Shown here piece by piece: positions 25,820-35,395 of a stretch of 64,000 nucleotides of DNA. The notes below the pieces were generated by a model, which was not told the DNA's origin, did not search any database, and saw nothing but the letters and a program-made list of their open reading frames with translations. This DNA is from Bacillota bacterium (GTDB taxonomy: Bacteria > Bacillota > Clostridia > Lachnospirales > Lachnospiraceae): assembly GCA_023393095.1 (NCBI GenBank), contig JAEWMT010000135.1:1-64000 (forward strand). The letters are read 5' to 3'. The position numbers and the translations under genes were made by a program. Positions within the stretch are counted from its first letter, which is position 1. The number at the start of each line of letters is the position of its first letter.

Positions 25820-27982
25820 ATGAATGATCAAAACAATCAGAATAAGGAAATAGAACAAAATAATTTAAAAGAAGAAAAGGACACAGGAATTCAATGCTTG
25901 GTAACCATTGCGACCTATTACGGTATACCGGCTGAAGAAAAACAGTTAAGACATTTGCAATCGCTGGAAGGGAAAATAATAACTTCTGAGGATATTCTCC
26001 GTGCCGCTAAAAAATTAAAATTAAAGACAAAAAGTACGAAGATCCACATAGATACATTGACGAAAATGACGTTACCGGCGATCCTGCATTTAACCGATGG
26101 TCAGTTTATCATTCTTGCAAAGGTGGATGATAAAAAAGCACTGGTCTTATATGCATTTGAGAATGCACCAAGACTATTGAGTATGGAAGAATTGGAAGAG
26201 ATCTGGAAAGGAGAAATATTATTATTTATTCCCAGAGCATTTCAGAACAGGGATATCAAGTTTGGAATCAAATGGTTTATCCCGTCTATTATCAAATATA
26301 AGAAGCCATTATTAGAAGTTTTACTGGCGGCTTTTATTATGCAGATACTGGCGATTTTTTCACCGATGATAACTCAGTCCGTAATTGATAAGGTTTTAGT
26401 ACATAACAGTATGACTACTTTGGATGTTTTAACAATCGGGCTGATATTAATAACGATATTTGAAGCAATATTATCTATTACCAGAGGTTATATTTTAACC
26501 CATACGACCAGCAGAATTGATGTTATACTAAGCTGCAGGCTGTTCGATCATTTATTTAAGCTTCCGCTTCGGTATTTTGAATCCAGAAGAATAGGAGATA
26601 CCATTGCACGAGTAAAGGAATTGGAAAATATACGGCGTTTCTTAACTGGTGTTCCAATGACAACACTTTTGGATTCGATGTTCCTTATTGTATATATCAT
26701 TATTATGTTTTTTTACAGTACTACGTTGACGCTAATTACATTAGCTTCTATACCAATACTTGCGCTAATATCCTTTCTTATAACGCCGGTTCTTAAAGAA
26801 AGGCTGGATGAGAAGTTTAATTGTGGTGCGGAATCACAGTCTTATTTGGTGGAAGCGGTAACTGGAGTCCAAACAATTAAATCCTTTGCTGTAGAACCTT
26901 CGATCCAGAAAAAATGGGAGGGTTTATTGGCAAATTATACAAAGGCTGGATTTCGGACCTCAATTTTAGCGAACAATGCTGGCTCCGTAGCTCAATTTGT
27001 ACAAAAGGTGTCAGATATTTGTATTCTATATTTTGCAGCCAAATTAGTCATTCGAGGTGAGTTGACGGTAGGACAGATGGTTGCCTTTCGTATGCTTGCA
27101 GGCAGGGTCAGTCAACCGGTTTTGAGATTAGTACAGATGTGGCAGGATTTTCAGCAGACATCAATTTCAATAAAACGGTTGGGAGATATATTTAATTCAA
27201 AACCAGAGCCTACGATGGAGGGTACAAAAACCAGGTTGCCGGCGATTGAAGGAGTGATTCACTTTGATAAAGTACGTTTTCGGTATAGACCGGATGGTGC
27301 AGAAGTGATTAATAATATGTCTTTTTTGATAAAACCCAATTCAGTGGTCGGTATCGTAGGAAGAAGTGGTTCTGGAAAAAGTACGATTTCTAAATTAGTG
27401 CAGCGTTTATATATACCGGAAGGAGGAAAGATACTGATTGACGGCATTGATTTGTCCCTTACCGATCCGGCATGGTTAAGAAGACAAATCGGTGTAGTAT
27501 TGCAGGAAAATTTCTTATTCAATGCGAGCATTCGGGACAATATTGCTTTACAAAATCCGGCAGCAAGTATTGAAGATATTGTGCAGGTGGCTAAAATTGC
27601 GGGTGCGCACGAATTTATATTAGAATTAAGTGAAGGATATGATACGATGGTTGGAGAAAAAGGAACCGGATTGTCAGGAGGTCAAAAGCAAAGGATTGCT
27701 ATCGCAAGGGCTTTGTTAACAAATCCCAAGATATTAATATTTGATGAAGCGACATCAGCTTTGGATTATGAATCGGAAAGTATTATTCAACGGAATTTGA
27801 AAGCGATATGTAAGAATCGTACGGTATTAATTATTGCACATCGATTGTCTACGTTAAAAGATGCTGACGTAATCATGGTAGTAGACCGGGGGCAGATTGC
27901 GGAATATGGTCCAACCAGAGAATTGATAGAAAAGAAAGGTCTTTACTATCATTTGCTTTCCCAACAGCAGGCAAATTTATAG
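25820..27982 (+). CDS. type I secretion ABC transporter with inactive C39-like domain
   Basis: A 720-residue half-transporter of the HlyB/LapB class. The N-terminal C39-like domain (about 15-135) has lost catalysis: DTGIQCL has Thr22 where C39 peptidases have the nucleophilic Cys, and DGQFIIL has Gln95 in place of His. Such domains hold RTX cargo instead of cutting leader peptides. Six membrane segments follow (about 150-430). The ATPase domain is complete: Walker A GRSGSGKST, Q-loop LQEN, signature LSGGQKQR, Walker B ILIFDEATSALD, H-loop IAHRLST. The start is ATG with GAGG seven bases before. Position between the RTX gene and an HlyD-type gene marks it as the exporter of the giant protein. 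Confidence 0.93.
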   Translation: MNDQNNQNKEIEQNNLKEEKDTGIQCLVTIATYYGIPAEEKQLRHLQSLEGKIITSEDILRAAKKLKLKTKSTKIHIDTLTKMTLPAILHLTDGQFIILAKVDDKKALVLYAFENAPRLLSMEELEEIWKGEILLFIPRAFQNRDIKFGIKWFIPSIIKYKKPLLEVLLAAFIMQILAIFSPMITQSVIDKVLVHNSMTTLDVLTIGLILITIFEAILSITRGYILTHTTSRIDVILSCRLFDHLFKLPLRYFESRRIGDTIARVKELENIRRFLTGVPMTTLLDSMFLIVYIIIMFFYSTTLTLITLASIPILALISFLITPVLKERLDEKFNCGAESQSYLVEAVTGVQTIKSFAVEPSIQKKWEGLLANYTKAGFRTSILANNAGSVAQFVQKVSDICILYFAAKLVIRGELTVGQMVAFRMLAGRVSQPVLRLVQMWQDFQQTSISIKRLGDIFNSKPEPTMEGTKTRLPAIEGVIHFDKVRFRYRPDGAEVINNMSFLIKPNSVVGIVGRSGSGKSTISKLVQRLYIPEGGKILIDGIDLSLTDPAWLRRQIGVVLQENFLFNASIRDNIALQNPAASIEDIVQVAKIAGAHEFILELSEGYDTMVGEKGTGLSGGQKQRIAIARALLTNPKILIFDEATSALDYESESIIQRNLKAICKNRTVLIIAHRLSTLKDADVIMVVDRGQIAEYGPTRELIEKKGLYYHLLSQQQANL

Positions 27983-28000
27983 GATAATACGGGGGATATT

Positions 28001-29524
28001 ATGTTTGATAAATTACGAAAAATACAGGATAAAAAGTTAAGTAAAGAGTTCTTGCCAGAAGCGTTGGAAATTGTGGAAAAACCAGCATCTCCAGTAGGGC
28101 ATTTAATGATATGGGTAACGGTTATAATTATTGTATTACTGTTAATCTGGTCAATATTAGGAACGGTTGATGAAACTGCAAATGCAAGGGGGAAAGTAGT
28201 TACCGTAAATGGTATCATGACGCTTCAAGCTGCGAATGAAGGTGTGATAACGCAGATTTATGTGAAGGAAGGGGATAGAGTAAAGAAAGGGGATAAAATT
28301 ATGGAGCTGGACTCTTCCTCGATAAAATCAAGTCTGGATTATTATACTGATAAAGTAGAACTATTACAATTAAAAATACAACTTCTAAATCAGATTGCTG
28401 AAGGAAAAGATATTGATCCATATTTGAAAAAAGCAAAAAATAAAGAAGAGAGGGATGTTATTAATTTTGCTGTTTCATTACAGAAAGAAAAAGAATTCTC
28501 TCTAAAAAAATACGAAGAAGAAGTAACAGTACAGGAAAAAAATATAGCAATTGAACAGAAGAATCTGGAGGCTTTAGAAGAAAAAAATACTGCATTAAAT
28601 GAACAAAAATCTAAATTAAGAAAGCAAAAAAACGATGTTGGTACTGAAGAAGAAAAGTTGAATGTAATAAAAGAGAAAATAAAGAATTTAAAAAAAGAAG
28701 AACAAGACTATAAAGAATTATACGAAAATGAAGCTATTACAAAATCAGAATGGGAAAGTAAAAAGCAGGAATTAGGTTTGGAGGTAAGCGAAAAGAAGGT
28801 ACAGGAAAAAAGTGTAGAAAATGTGCAATTAGAAAAGGATGAGAAGTTTGATGAGGTTGTGAATCAAATCAGCCAAAATAAAACCTTGATAGATCAGCAA
28901 AAAATTAAAATTGATTTAGAGAAAGAGAATCTTAATATAGCAAAAGAAACATTGAATAATGCAGTACAAAGCAGTAATAAATCAATTTTAGACCTTATTG
29001 TTCAGGCGGATTCTGAGCAAAAAGAAAATGAAGTCGCTTTTAATGAGAAGCAGGAAGAATATAGTAAACAATTAATAACAGCACCTGATTCAGGTATTGT
29101 ACAGGCAATTAAATTGAATACAGTGGGTGGGGTTGTATCACATGCGCAAGAGCTGGTACAAATTATTCCTGATAAATCCCAACTAATCATGCAGGTAAAC
29201 CTACTAAATAAAGATGTTGGATTTGTAAAGCTAGGACAAAATGCCAGTATTAAATTAGATACATTTAACTTTCAACAGTATGGCAGGCTAAAGGGTAAGA
29301 TAATTTACATAAGTCCTGATGCAGTAGAAGATGAAAAAGCGGGTCTTGTTTATAAGGTTAACATTGCAGTTGATACAAAATCATTTATAAAAGGCTATTC
29401 GAAACTAAAAATTACTACAGGTATGTCAGGGACAGCAGAGATCAAAATAGGAAGTCGTAGAATCATTGAATTTTTCCTTGATCCATTAATCAAGAATTTT
29501 GATGAAAGTTTGAAGGTAAGATAG
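28001..29524 (+). CDS. HlyD-family type I secretion adaptor
   Basis: A 507-residue membrane fusion protein. A short cytosolic N-terminus, one membrane segment (about 33-54), a lipoyl half (EGVITQIYVKEGDRVKKGDK near 80), a very long coiled coil (about 150-350), the second lipoyl half (APDSGIVQAIKLNTVGGVV near 365) and a beta-barrel with NKDVGFVKLGQNASIKLDTF near 408. The last block is closer to RTX-exporting HlyD proteins than to bacteriocin accessory factors. The ribosome site GGGGGAT precedes ATG. It is 18 bases from the ABC gene and 12 bases from the TolC-like gene. In Gram-negative cells HlyD spans the periplasm to TolC; here it would span the cell wall. Confidence 0.93.
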   Translation: MFDKLRKIQDKKLSKEFLPEALEIVEKPASPVGHLMIWVTVIIIVLLLIWSILGTVDETANARGKVVTVNGIMTLQAANEGVITQIYVKEGDRVKKGDKIMELDSSSIKSSLDYYTDKVELLQLKIQLLNQIAEGKDIDPYLKKAKNKEERDVINFAVSLQKEKEFSLKKYEEEVTVQEKNIAIEQKNLEALEEKNTALNEQKSKLRKQKNDVGTEEEKLNVIKEKIKNLKKEEQDYKELYENEAITKSEWESKKQELGLEVSEKKVQEKSVENVQLEKDEKFDEVVNQISQNKTLIDQQKIKIDLEKENLNIAKETLNNAVQSSNKSILDLIVQADSEQKENEVAFNEKQEEYSKQLITAPDSGIVQAIKLNTVGGVVSHAQELVQIIPDKSQLIMQVNLLNKDVGFVKLGQNASIKLDTFNFQQYGRLKGKIIYISPDAVEDEKAGLVYKVNIAVDTKSFIKGYSKLKITTGMSGTAEIKIGSRRIIEFFLDPLIKNFDESLKVR

Positions 29525-29536
29525 GAGTGGAGCATA

Positions 29537-30652
29537 ATGAAGAACAAGTGCTATATTAAGAATGTGGCAATCTTTCTTATTTTTATAACAGTGATCACAA
29601 TATCAGATTATAAAATATCCGATGCTATGGCTGGCACACAGGAAGCTGTAAATCAAATAGTAGATTTATATAAGAATAATAGTCCGGAATTTCTAAAGAT
29701 TAAGAATGAACAGGAATTAAATTATTCCAATTATTTGGAATATAAAGAAAATTTAGCTTACTATCAGGAACAGATAAATAATTCAAGAGGAAATACCTCT
29801 GCAATTGAAAATCTAAAGAAAGCATATGATGAATGTCTACTCAATGTGGATACTTATGAGTTTTATCAAAACAATTTGGATAAGATTACGGAAGAAAATC
29901 AAAAAAAAGATATTTACAATTTTTTAACAGAATATTTGAAATGTCCTATTTTTCAAGCAAATATAGAATATGAGAAAAGTATAATAAAAGAGCTAAAAGA
30001 GGAATTAAATATAATAAAGACTAAATACAGAAAAGGTTATGCTGTTTCGGTTGATGTAAAGCAGGCAAAGACAAAATTGGCATCAGAGGAGGCGAAATTA
30101 AAGGAAATTCAGGGGCAAAAGGATATTTTAAAAATGAATATTTGTTCGGAGCTTGGTCTAACACAATTAAATGATTTCTCACTAAGTCAAGTAAATGTAA
30201 TAAAGAATGAAACGGATTATCAGAAGGAATACGAAAGCAGTATGACACTATTATTTTTAGAAGAGCAGCAAAAAGCTTATACTATATATAAAGATAACAT
30301 ATCAAAGGATGTAACGGAAACACAGATATATGTAGATAAAGCAGATGAAAATCTAAAATTATTGGAAGCAAAAAAGACAATATTAAAAAATTCAAATTTA
30401 CAGACTATTTCGAAGTTGAAAAATACATATAATATCATAGGAATACAATTAGCTTCCAAGGAAGATGAATTGAAAAACATAGCACAAAAAATTAAGTCAA
30501 ATGCTGTTTTATATCGTAAAGGTAAAATTAATAAAATTGAATTAATGAAATTGGATGTGGAAGAAAAAAAATTAGAATATGAAAAAGTAGAATTATTATA
30601 TCAACAGAATATTACATTTTATGCACTAGAATATAATATTCTAGAGGGATAG
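29537..30652 (+). CDS. exported TolC-like coiled-coil protein
   Basis: A 371-residue protein with an N-terminal hydrophobic segment (residues 9-23, export signal or anchor) and then almost only charged long helices. The part YRKGYAVSVDVKQAKTKL followed by a long helix to ICSELGLTQ near residue 210 resembles the first repeat of TolC/outer-membrane-efflux proteins, and YRKGKINKIELMKLDVEEKK near 330 resembles the second. It lacks obvious beta-barrel strands and is shorter than TolC (about 470). It is the fourth gene of the export operon. A wall-spanning helical partner for the HlyD protein in a cell with no outer membrane is my inference. Alternatives are a structural coiled-coil or peptidoglycan-binding protein. 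Confidence 0.6.
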   Translation: MKNKCYIKNVAIFLIFITVITISDYKISDAMAGTQEAVNQIVDLYKNNSPEFLKIKNEQELNYSNYLEYKENLAYYQEQINNSRGNTSAIENLKKAYDECLLNVDTYEFYQNNLDKITEENQKKDIYNFLTEYLKCPIFQANIEYEKSIIKELKEELNIIKTKYRKGYAVSVDVKQAKTKLASEEAKLKEIQGQKDILKMNICSELGLTQLNDFSLSQVNVIKNETDYQKEYESSMTLLFLEEQQKAYTIYKDNISKDVTETQIYVDKADENLKLLEAKKTILKNSNLQTISKLKNTYNIIGIQLASKEDELKNIAQKIKSNAVLYRKGKINKIELMKLDVEEKKLEYEKVELLYQQNITFYALEYNILEG

Positions 30653-30686
30653 AATTCCTGATTAACATTTAAACTAGGAGGTAAAT

Positions 30687-30944
30687 TTGAAAAATATAGT
30701 TAAAGTAGATGCAATTTTAACTCGGATAATCGCAAAATATAATAATTTACCAAAAGATGGTACAATTAGAAATCCCAAATGGTCTTATTTTTCTTATCAT
30801 GTAGGTAATAAAGTAATAACATCAGAAAATAGTTTAACAGTTAATTATATGTCACAAGAAGGACAACACATGAATATATGGTATGTGGAGGGTAAACCCA
30901 ATAGAGTATATAGATACAAGATATTAGCATTACTTTTGGGTTAA
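30687..30944 (+). CDS. small hypothetical protein, last gene of the type I secretion operon
   Basis: An 85-residue basic protein without signal peptide, membrane segment or cysteine. It starts at TTG with AGGAGG five bases upstream. The sequence alternates short beta-like stretches (KVITSENSLTVNYMSQEG, MNIWYVEGKPNRVYRYK) and is not recognised. Lying between the TolC-like gene and the operon terminator, it may assist secretion or bind the RTX product; this is position-based only. Confidence 0.6.
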   Translation: MKNIVKVDAILTRIIAKYNNLPKDGTIRNPKWSYFSYHVGNKVITSENSLTVNYMSQEGQHMNIWYVEGKPNRVYRYKILALLLG

Positions 30945-31044
30945 GTAGGTTGTCAAAAGAAGAATACCGAATAATATAGCAATATCAGATAGATAGTTTC
31001 TTGAAAGAGATAATAAGATAATATTAGTATATATTATAGCTTTA

Positions 31045-31078
31045 GGCGAAGGAGTCAGCATGATTCCTTCGCCGTTTT
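31045..31078 (+). terminator. terminator of the RTX/type I secretion operon
   Basis: GGCGAAGGA-G-TCA and TGA-T-TCCTTCGCC form a 13-bp stem with one G-T pair, loop GCA, followed by GTTTTAA. Confidence 0.85.
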
Positions 31079-31283
31079 AATAATAAACTGTCGTACTACT
31101 GATTAGTCCATTATACTTATTTATGTCAAAAATTCTTTAAAATATATAAAATTTATTATATAATCAAAATGAAAATAGTAGTATGTTATACTATTATAGG
31201 AATCTTATGGGTGATAAATGACATACAAAATATCCGGGTTCTGTGATAAGAATTGGTGTAATTAAGTACAAAGGAGGAACTTT

Positions 31284-33407
31284 ATGAAAAAATCAGTGAG
31301 AACGCATAAAGTAAAACACGAGAAAATTAATAATATTATACCGAAAAAGTCTGGGTTCATAGGAAAAATTGTTTCAGTAATCCTACATTCTGCTACAATT
31401 CGCGTTAAACTTATTCTATCTTTTTTAGTACCTATTGCGTTTATTGTTTTACTTGGGATTGTTTCCTTTCTAAAAGCATCGGAGGGTATGCAGTCCAGCT
31501 ATAAGAAGTCGACTCAGCAGGTAATCAACATGACCGGTGAATATGTCCAGATGGGAGTTAATTCGATCGAAGCTGCTTCCCAGCAGTATATGAATGATGG
31601 AATCAAGCAAAAATATTTTTTGGGTGAGTATAAAAGTAATGATGCATTGAGGGACAGCAATTTTAAAATAATTAAAAATGATATCAATGCAAAGCAACAG
31701 TCAGATGAATTTATTTCTAATATTTCTTTTTTATCCGATACGGTTCAAGCGGCATCAACGCTTACTTATTTAAAAGGAGACATCTGTTCTGGATTTTTTA
31801 GTACAGAAACCGGTAAACTCGTTGCAAATTCCAAACCAAAGCTTTGGATTGGAAAGAATGACTTTCTGGACGAAAATATGAAAGTAGGGTCGGATAAATA
31901 TGCAATGCGCTTTCTTCGTAAATTTGTCGGATCGGATTCTTTGATTGTAATTGATATGGATATGAATAGAATTAAGGAAATTCTTCAAAATATGCAATTT
32001 GATAAAACAGGTTTCCTTGCAGTGGTAACACCGGATGGGAAGGAAATTGTCCCTGAAGATTCCACTCAAATGAAAAGTGCAATTTTCAGTGATAAAGATT
32101 TTTATAGTAAGGCTGTGAAATCCGATAAGAAAAGTGGTGCATCCGATGTAAAGTATAAAGGAAAAGATCATCTGTTTATGTACTCAAAAATTGGTGATAC
32201 AGGTGCAATGATCTGTGCAATTATACCGGAGAGTACCATCTTAGGTCAGGCAGACTCCATTAAAAAAATTACAGTTTTTATCGTTATTATCGCATGTATT
32301 GTCGCAGTACTGATCGGGTTCTCAATTTCTTATGGTATTGACAGGACAATTAGAAATATTATTGTAAAACTGAAGAAGGCAGCAGCCGGAGATTTAACCG
32401 TTGATTTTAGTACGAAGCGTAAGGATGAGTTTAGAATTTTGATCGATGAAATAAATCATACCTTTACCAATATGAAGGAGCTTGTTAGTCAGGTTAAGGA
32501 TTTGAGTACAGGTGTATCAGATGCTTCTTCTGATATATCCCAGACCTCGGAAGCATTTCTTAGAACATCTGAGGATATCTCCAGTGCTATGAATGAAATA
32601 GAGCAGGGTATGAATCAGCAAGCGAAAGATGCGGAGGAATGCCTGCTTCAGATGGATAATCTATCAAATAAGATAGAGCATATGAGTTCCAGTACAGCTG
32701 AAATCGGTAAAATAGCAAATGACACCAGAAAGAACATTCAGGAAGGAACCATTGTTACGGAAGAACTAACAGTTCAGACCAAGCACACAATTTCAATTGC
32801 AACGGATATTGTTAAGGGTATCGAGGAGCTGTCGGAAAAATCAATGTCAATTGGATCCATTGTTAATGTTATTAATGAAATATCAAACCAGACAAATCTG
32901 CTCTCCCTGAATGCTTCCATTGAGGCAGCCAGAGCAGGGGAGGTTGGAAAGGGCTTTGCGGTTGTTGCAAATGAGATAAGAAGCCTTGCAGATCAGACAA
33001 GACATTCAGTGAATGATATTAAAAATATTATCGAACGTATTCAGGAAAATACAAAGGATGTTGTAAAAACAGCTAAAGATGCAGAAAATGTTATGGTACT
33101 TCAGGATAACGCAGTTAAGAATACAGCGAAATCTTATCAAGGAATTAATGAAAGTGTTGATCGGCTGATGGATAATCTTAAAGTAATTATTGAGGATGTT
33201 AATAATATTGAGGGAGCTAGAGCAAGCACATTGGCTGCAATTGAGAATATCTCAGCAGTTTTAGAAGAAATCGCTGCTTCAACCAATAATGTGAATCAGA
33301 TATCTAACAATCAGCTTAAGTCAGTAGAAACCTTAAATCAGTCTGCAGGTAACCTAAACTCGAATTCAGATGTATTGGTTACAGCAATTCAGAAGTTTAA
33401 GGTGTGA
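31284..33407 (+). CDS. methyl-accepting chemotaxis protein
   Basis: A 707-residue chemoreceptor. First membrane segment at about 39-63, an extracellular sensor of about 260 residues of Cache type (VTPDGKEIVPEDS, MFMYSKIGDTGAMICAIIP-like end), second membrane segment at about 330-352, HAMP, and a signalling domain whose hairpin tip reads ISNQTNLLSLNASIEAARAG followed by GKGFAVVANEIR, the universal MCP signature. The N-terminus has a basic 38-residue cytosolic lead. Start is ATG with AAGGAGG eight bases before. It is transcribed alone, between the type I operon terminator and prfC. Ligand unknown. It implies a motile, chemotactic cell, consistent with the FliK-like gene at 55980. Confidence 0.95.
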   Translation: MKKSVRTHKVKHEKINNIIPKKSGFIGKIVSVILHSATIRVKLILSFLVPIAFIVLLGIVSFLKASEGMQSSYKKSTQQVINMTGEYVQMGVNSIEAASQQYMNDGIKQKYFLGEYKSNDALRDSNFKIIKNDINAKQQSDEFISNISFLSDTVQAASTLTYLKGDICSGFFSTETGKLVANSKPKLWIGKNDFLDENMKVGSDKYAMRFLRKFVGSDSLIVIDMDMNRIKEILQNMQFDKTGFLAVVTPDGKEIVPEDSTQMKSAIFSDKDFYSKAVKSDKKSGASDVKYKGKDHLFMYSKIGDTGAMICAIIPESTILGQADSIKKITVFIVIIACIVAVLIGFSISYGIDRTIRNIIVKLKKAAAGDLTVDFSTKRKDEFRILIDEINHTFTNMKELVSQVKDLSTGVSDASSDISQTSEAFLRTSEDISSAMNEIEQGMNQQAKDAEECLLQMDNLSNKIEHMSSSTAEIGKIANDTRKNIQEGTIVTEELTVQTKHTISIATDIVKGIEELSEKSMSIGSIVNVINEISNQTNLLSLNASIEAARAGEVGKGFAVVANEIRSLADQTRHSVNDIKNIIERIQENTKDVVKTAKDAENVMVLQDNAVKNTAKSYQGINESVDRLMDNLKVIIEDVNNIEGARASTLAAIENISAVLEEIAASTNNVNQISNNQLKSVETLNQSAGNLNSNSDVLVTAIQKFKV

Positions 33408-33481
33408 TAAAGTGTTTTGAAGGTAAGACTCCAACTGCAATAGAAATGTATCTAACAGGTGCATTTTATTATGTCCATGGC

Positions 33482-33510
33482 TTGACAATAATCCTTCTTA
33501 TCTATATGAT
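33482..33510 (+). promoter_or_regulatory. sigma-A promoter of prfC
   Basis: TTGACA (33482-33487), 17-base spacer, TATGAT (33505-33510); the prfC start codon lies 35 bases downstream. Confidence 0.75.
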
Positions 33511-33544
33511 AAAGTAGTTTGATAAACAGTTTGGAGGAATTACT

Positions 33545-35134
33545 TTGAGTAATTATGCTGATGAAATAAAGAAAAGAAGAACCTTTGCAATCATATCCCA
33601 CCCAGATGCAGGAAAGACAACTTTGACTGAGAAGCTTCTGTTATATGGTGGAGCAATTAATCTTGCAGGTTCAGTAAAGGGAAAGAAGACAGAGAAGCAT
33701 GCCGTATCTGACTGGATGGAAATTGAAAAACAGCGTGGTATTTCCGTTACTTCTTCGGTAATGCAGTTTAACTATGATGGTTATTGTATTAATATATTGG
33801 ATACACCGGGTCACCAGGATTTCTCGGAGGATACGTATCGTACCCTAATGGCGGCCGATTCGGCTGTCATGGTAATTGATGCTTCCAAGGGTGTTGAGAA
33901 CCAGACGGAAAAGCTTTTTAAAGTATGTGTTATGCGTGGTATTCCGATTTTTACATTTATTAATAAACTGGATCGGGAATCCAGGGATACCTTTGAACTA
34001 CTGGATGAGATTGAAAATGTACTCGGAATCAGTACCTGCCCGATGAATTGGCCGATTGGTTCCGGTAAGAATTTTAAGGGTATTTATGATAGGACAACAA
34101 AGCATATCAACCGCTTCTATGCAGCGAATAACGGACAGAAGGAAGTAGAAACTGTTGAAGCAGAGATTGGAGATCCGAGTCTTGATTCCCTAATTGGTAA
34201 GGTGAATCATGACATTCTTGCCGAAGAAATAGAACTGATTGACGGAGCCAGCAGTGAATTTGATCTAGATGCTGTGCTTAGTGGTAAATTAACTCCGGTA
34301 TTTTTTGGTTCTGCACTGACCAATTTCGGTGTGGAAGCATTTTTAAAGCAATACTTATCCATAACTACTTCACCCCTGCCTCGTTCGTCCTCCGAAGGTA
34401 AGATTGATCCTATGGAAAATGATTTCTCCGCCTTTGTATTTAAGATTCAGGCAAATATGAATAAAGCACATCGTGATCGTATTGCCTTCATGAGAATTTG
34501 CTCCGGCAAATTCACTGCCGGAATGGAAGTGAACCATGTTCAAGGTAATAAGAAAATAAGACTTTCTCAGCCACAGCAGCTGATGGCTCAGGAAAGAACA
34601 ATTATCGAAGAGGCTTATGCGGGAGATATTATCGGAGTATTTGATCCGGGTATCTTCTCGATTGGTGATACCCTGTGTTCTACTGACAGAAAATTTTTCT
34701 ATGAAGGAATTCCGACCTTTTCACCCGAGCATTTTGCCAAGGTACGTCAGGTGGATACCATGAAGAGAAAGCAATTCCTTAAGGGAATATCGCAGATAGC
34801 GCAGGAGGGTGCAATTCAGATATTCCAAGAATATAATACTGGTATGGAGGAGATTATCGTTGGAGTAGTAGGTACACTGCAATTTGACGTGTTAAAATTC
34901 CGCCTGCAATCCGAGTATGGAGTGGAAATCAGAATGGAGCCTCTGGCTTATGAATATATTCGCTGGATTGAGAATAAGGATATTGATATCAGTAAACTCA
35001 GTTTATCCTCGGATACGAAGAAGATTAAAGACCTTAAGGATAATCCGTTGTTACTATTTGTAAACCGGTGGAGTATTCAGATGGCACTTGATAGGAATAA
35101 GGAACTGAAGCTTTCAGAGTTCGGAAGACAATAA
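33545..35134 (+). CDS. prfC: peptide chain release factor 3
   Basis: A 529-residue translational GTPase that recycles RF1 and RF2 after termination. G1 HPDAGKTTLTE, the MEIEKQRGISVTSS switch region, G3 DTPGHQDFSEDTYRTL and G4 NKLDR are all present, followed by the domain II and III regions (GVFDPGIFSIGDTL, EIIVGVVGTLQFDVL). Length equals that of other RF3 proteins. It starts at TTG 33545 with GGAGG seven bases upstream. It is a single gene with its own consensus promoter. A long hairpin element directly after the stop probably ends the transcript. Confidence 0.97.
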   Translation: MSNYADEIKKRRTFAIISHPDAGKTTLTEKLLLYGGAINLAGSVKGKKTEKHAVSDWMEIEKQRGISVTSSVMQFNYDGYCINILDTPGHQDFSEDTYRTLMAADSAVMVIDASKGVENQTEKLFKVCVMRGIPIFTFINKLDRESRDTFELLDEIENVLGISTCPMNWPIGSGKNFKGIYDRTTKHINRFYAANNGQKEVETVEAEIGDPSLDSLIGKVNHDILAEEIELIDGASSEFDLDAVLSGKLTPVFFGSALTNFGVEAFLKQYLSITTSPLPRSSSEGKIDPMENDFSAFVFKIQANMNKAHRDRIAFMRICSGKFTAGMEVNHVQGNKKIRLSQPQQLMAQERTIIEEAYAGDIIGVFDPGIFSIGDTLCSTDRKFFYEGIPTFSPEHFAKVRQVDTMKRKQFLKGISQIAQEGAIQIFQEYNTGMEEIIVGVVGTLQFDVLKFRLQSEYGVEIRMEPLAYEYIRWIENKDIDISKLSLSSDTKKIKDLKDNPLLLFVNRWSIQMALDRNKELKLSEFGRQ

Positions 35135-35151
35135 AAAAATAGTGGTAAAAA

Positions 35152-35368
35152 ATGAGGCTGTCGCAAAATAACCTACAATGATGAAAGGTACTCCGCATAA
35201 TCTCCTTAATGCACTGTTTGGAAGACATGTTTTCGATTTTGTATGTCAAATACGAACATTTATGTACGATTATGACATACAAAATCGAGAATGTGTCTTC
35301 CAATCTGTGTGTGTGGAGATTATGCGGAGTACCTTTTATCATATATGCCTAAAATGCAACAGCCTCAT
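35152..35368. repeat. 217-bp hairpin element, GGCTGTCGCA family
   Basis: Ends pair as ATGAGGCTGT[C/T]GCA and its complement; inside, AAGGTACTCCGCATAATCTCC pairs with its perfect complement near 35313-35335, and a central arm from TTGGAAGACAT to ATGTCTTCCAA pairs again. Nearly the whole element is one long hairpin with apical bases near 35250. It shares its ends with the 83-bp element at 7313. It contains no gene and probably also stops prfC transcription. Confidence 0.75.
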
Positions 35369-35395
35369 TTTAATACATTCAATCAAGTTTCATGA

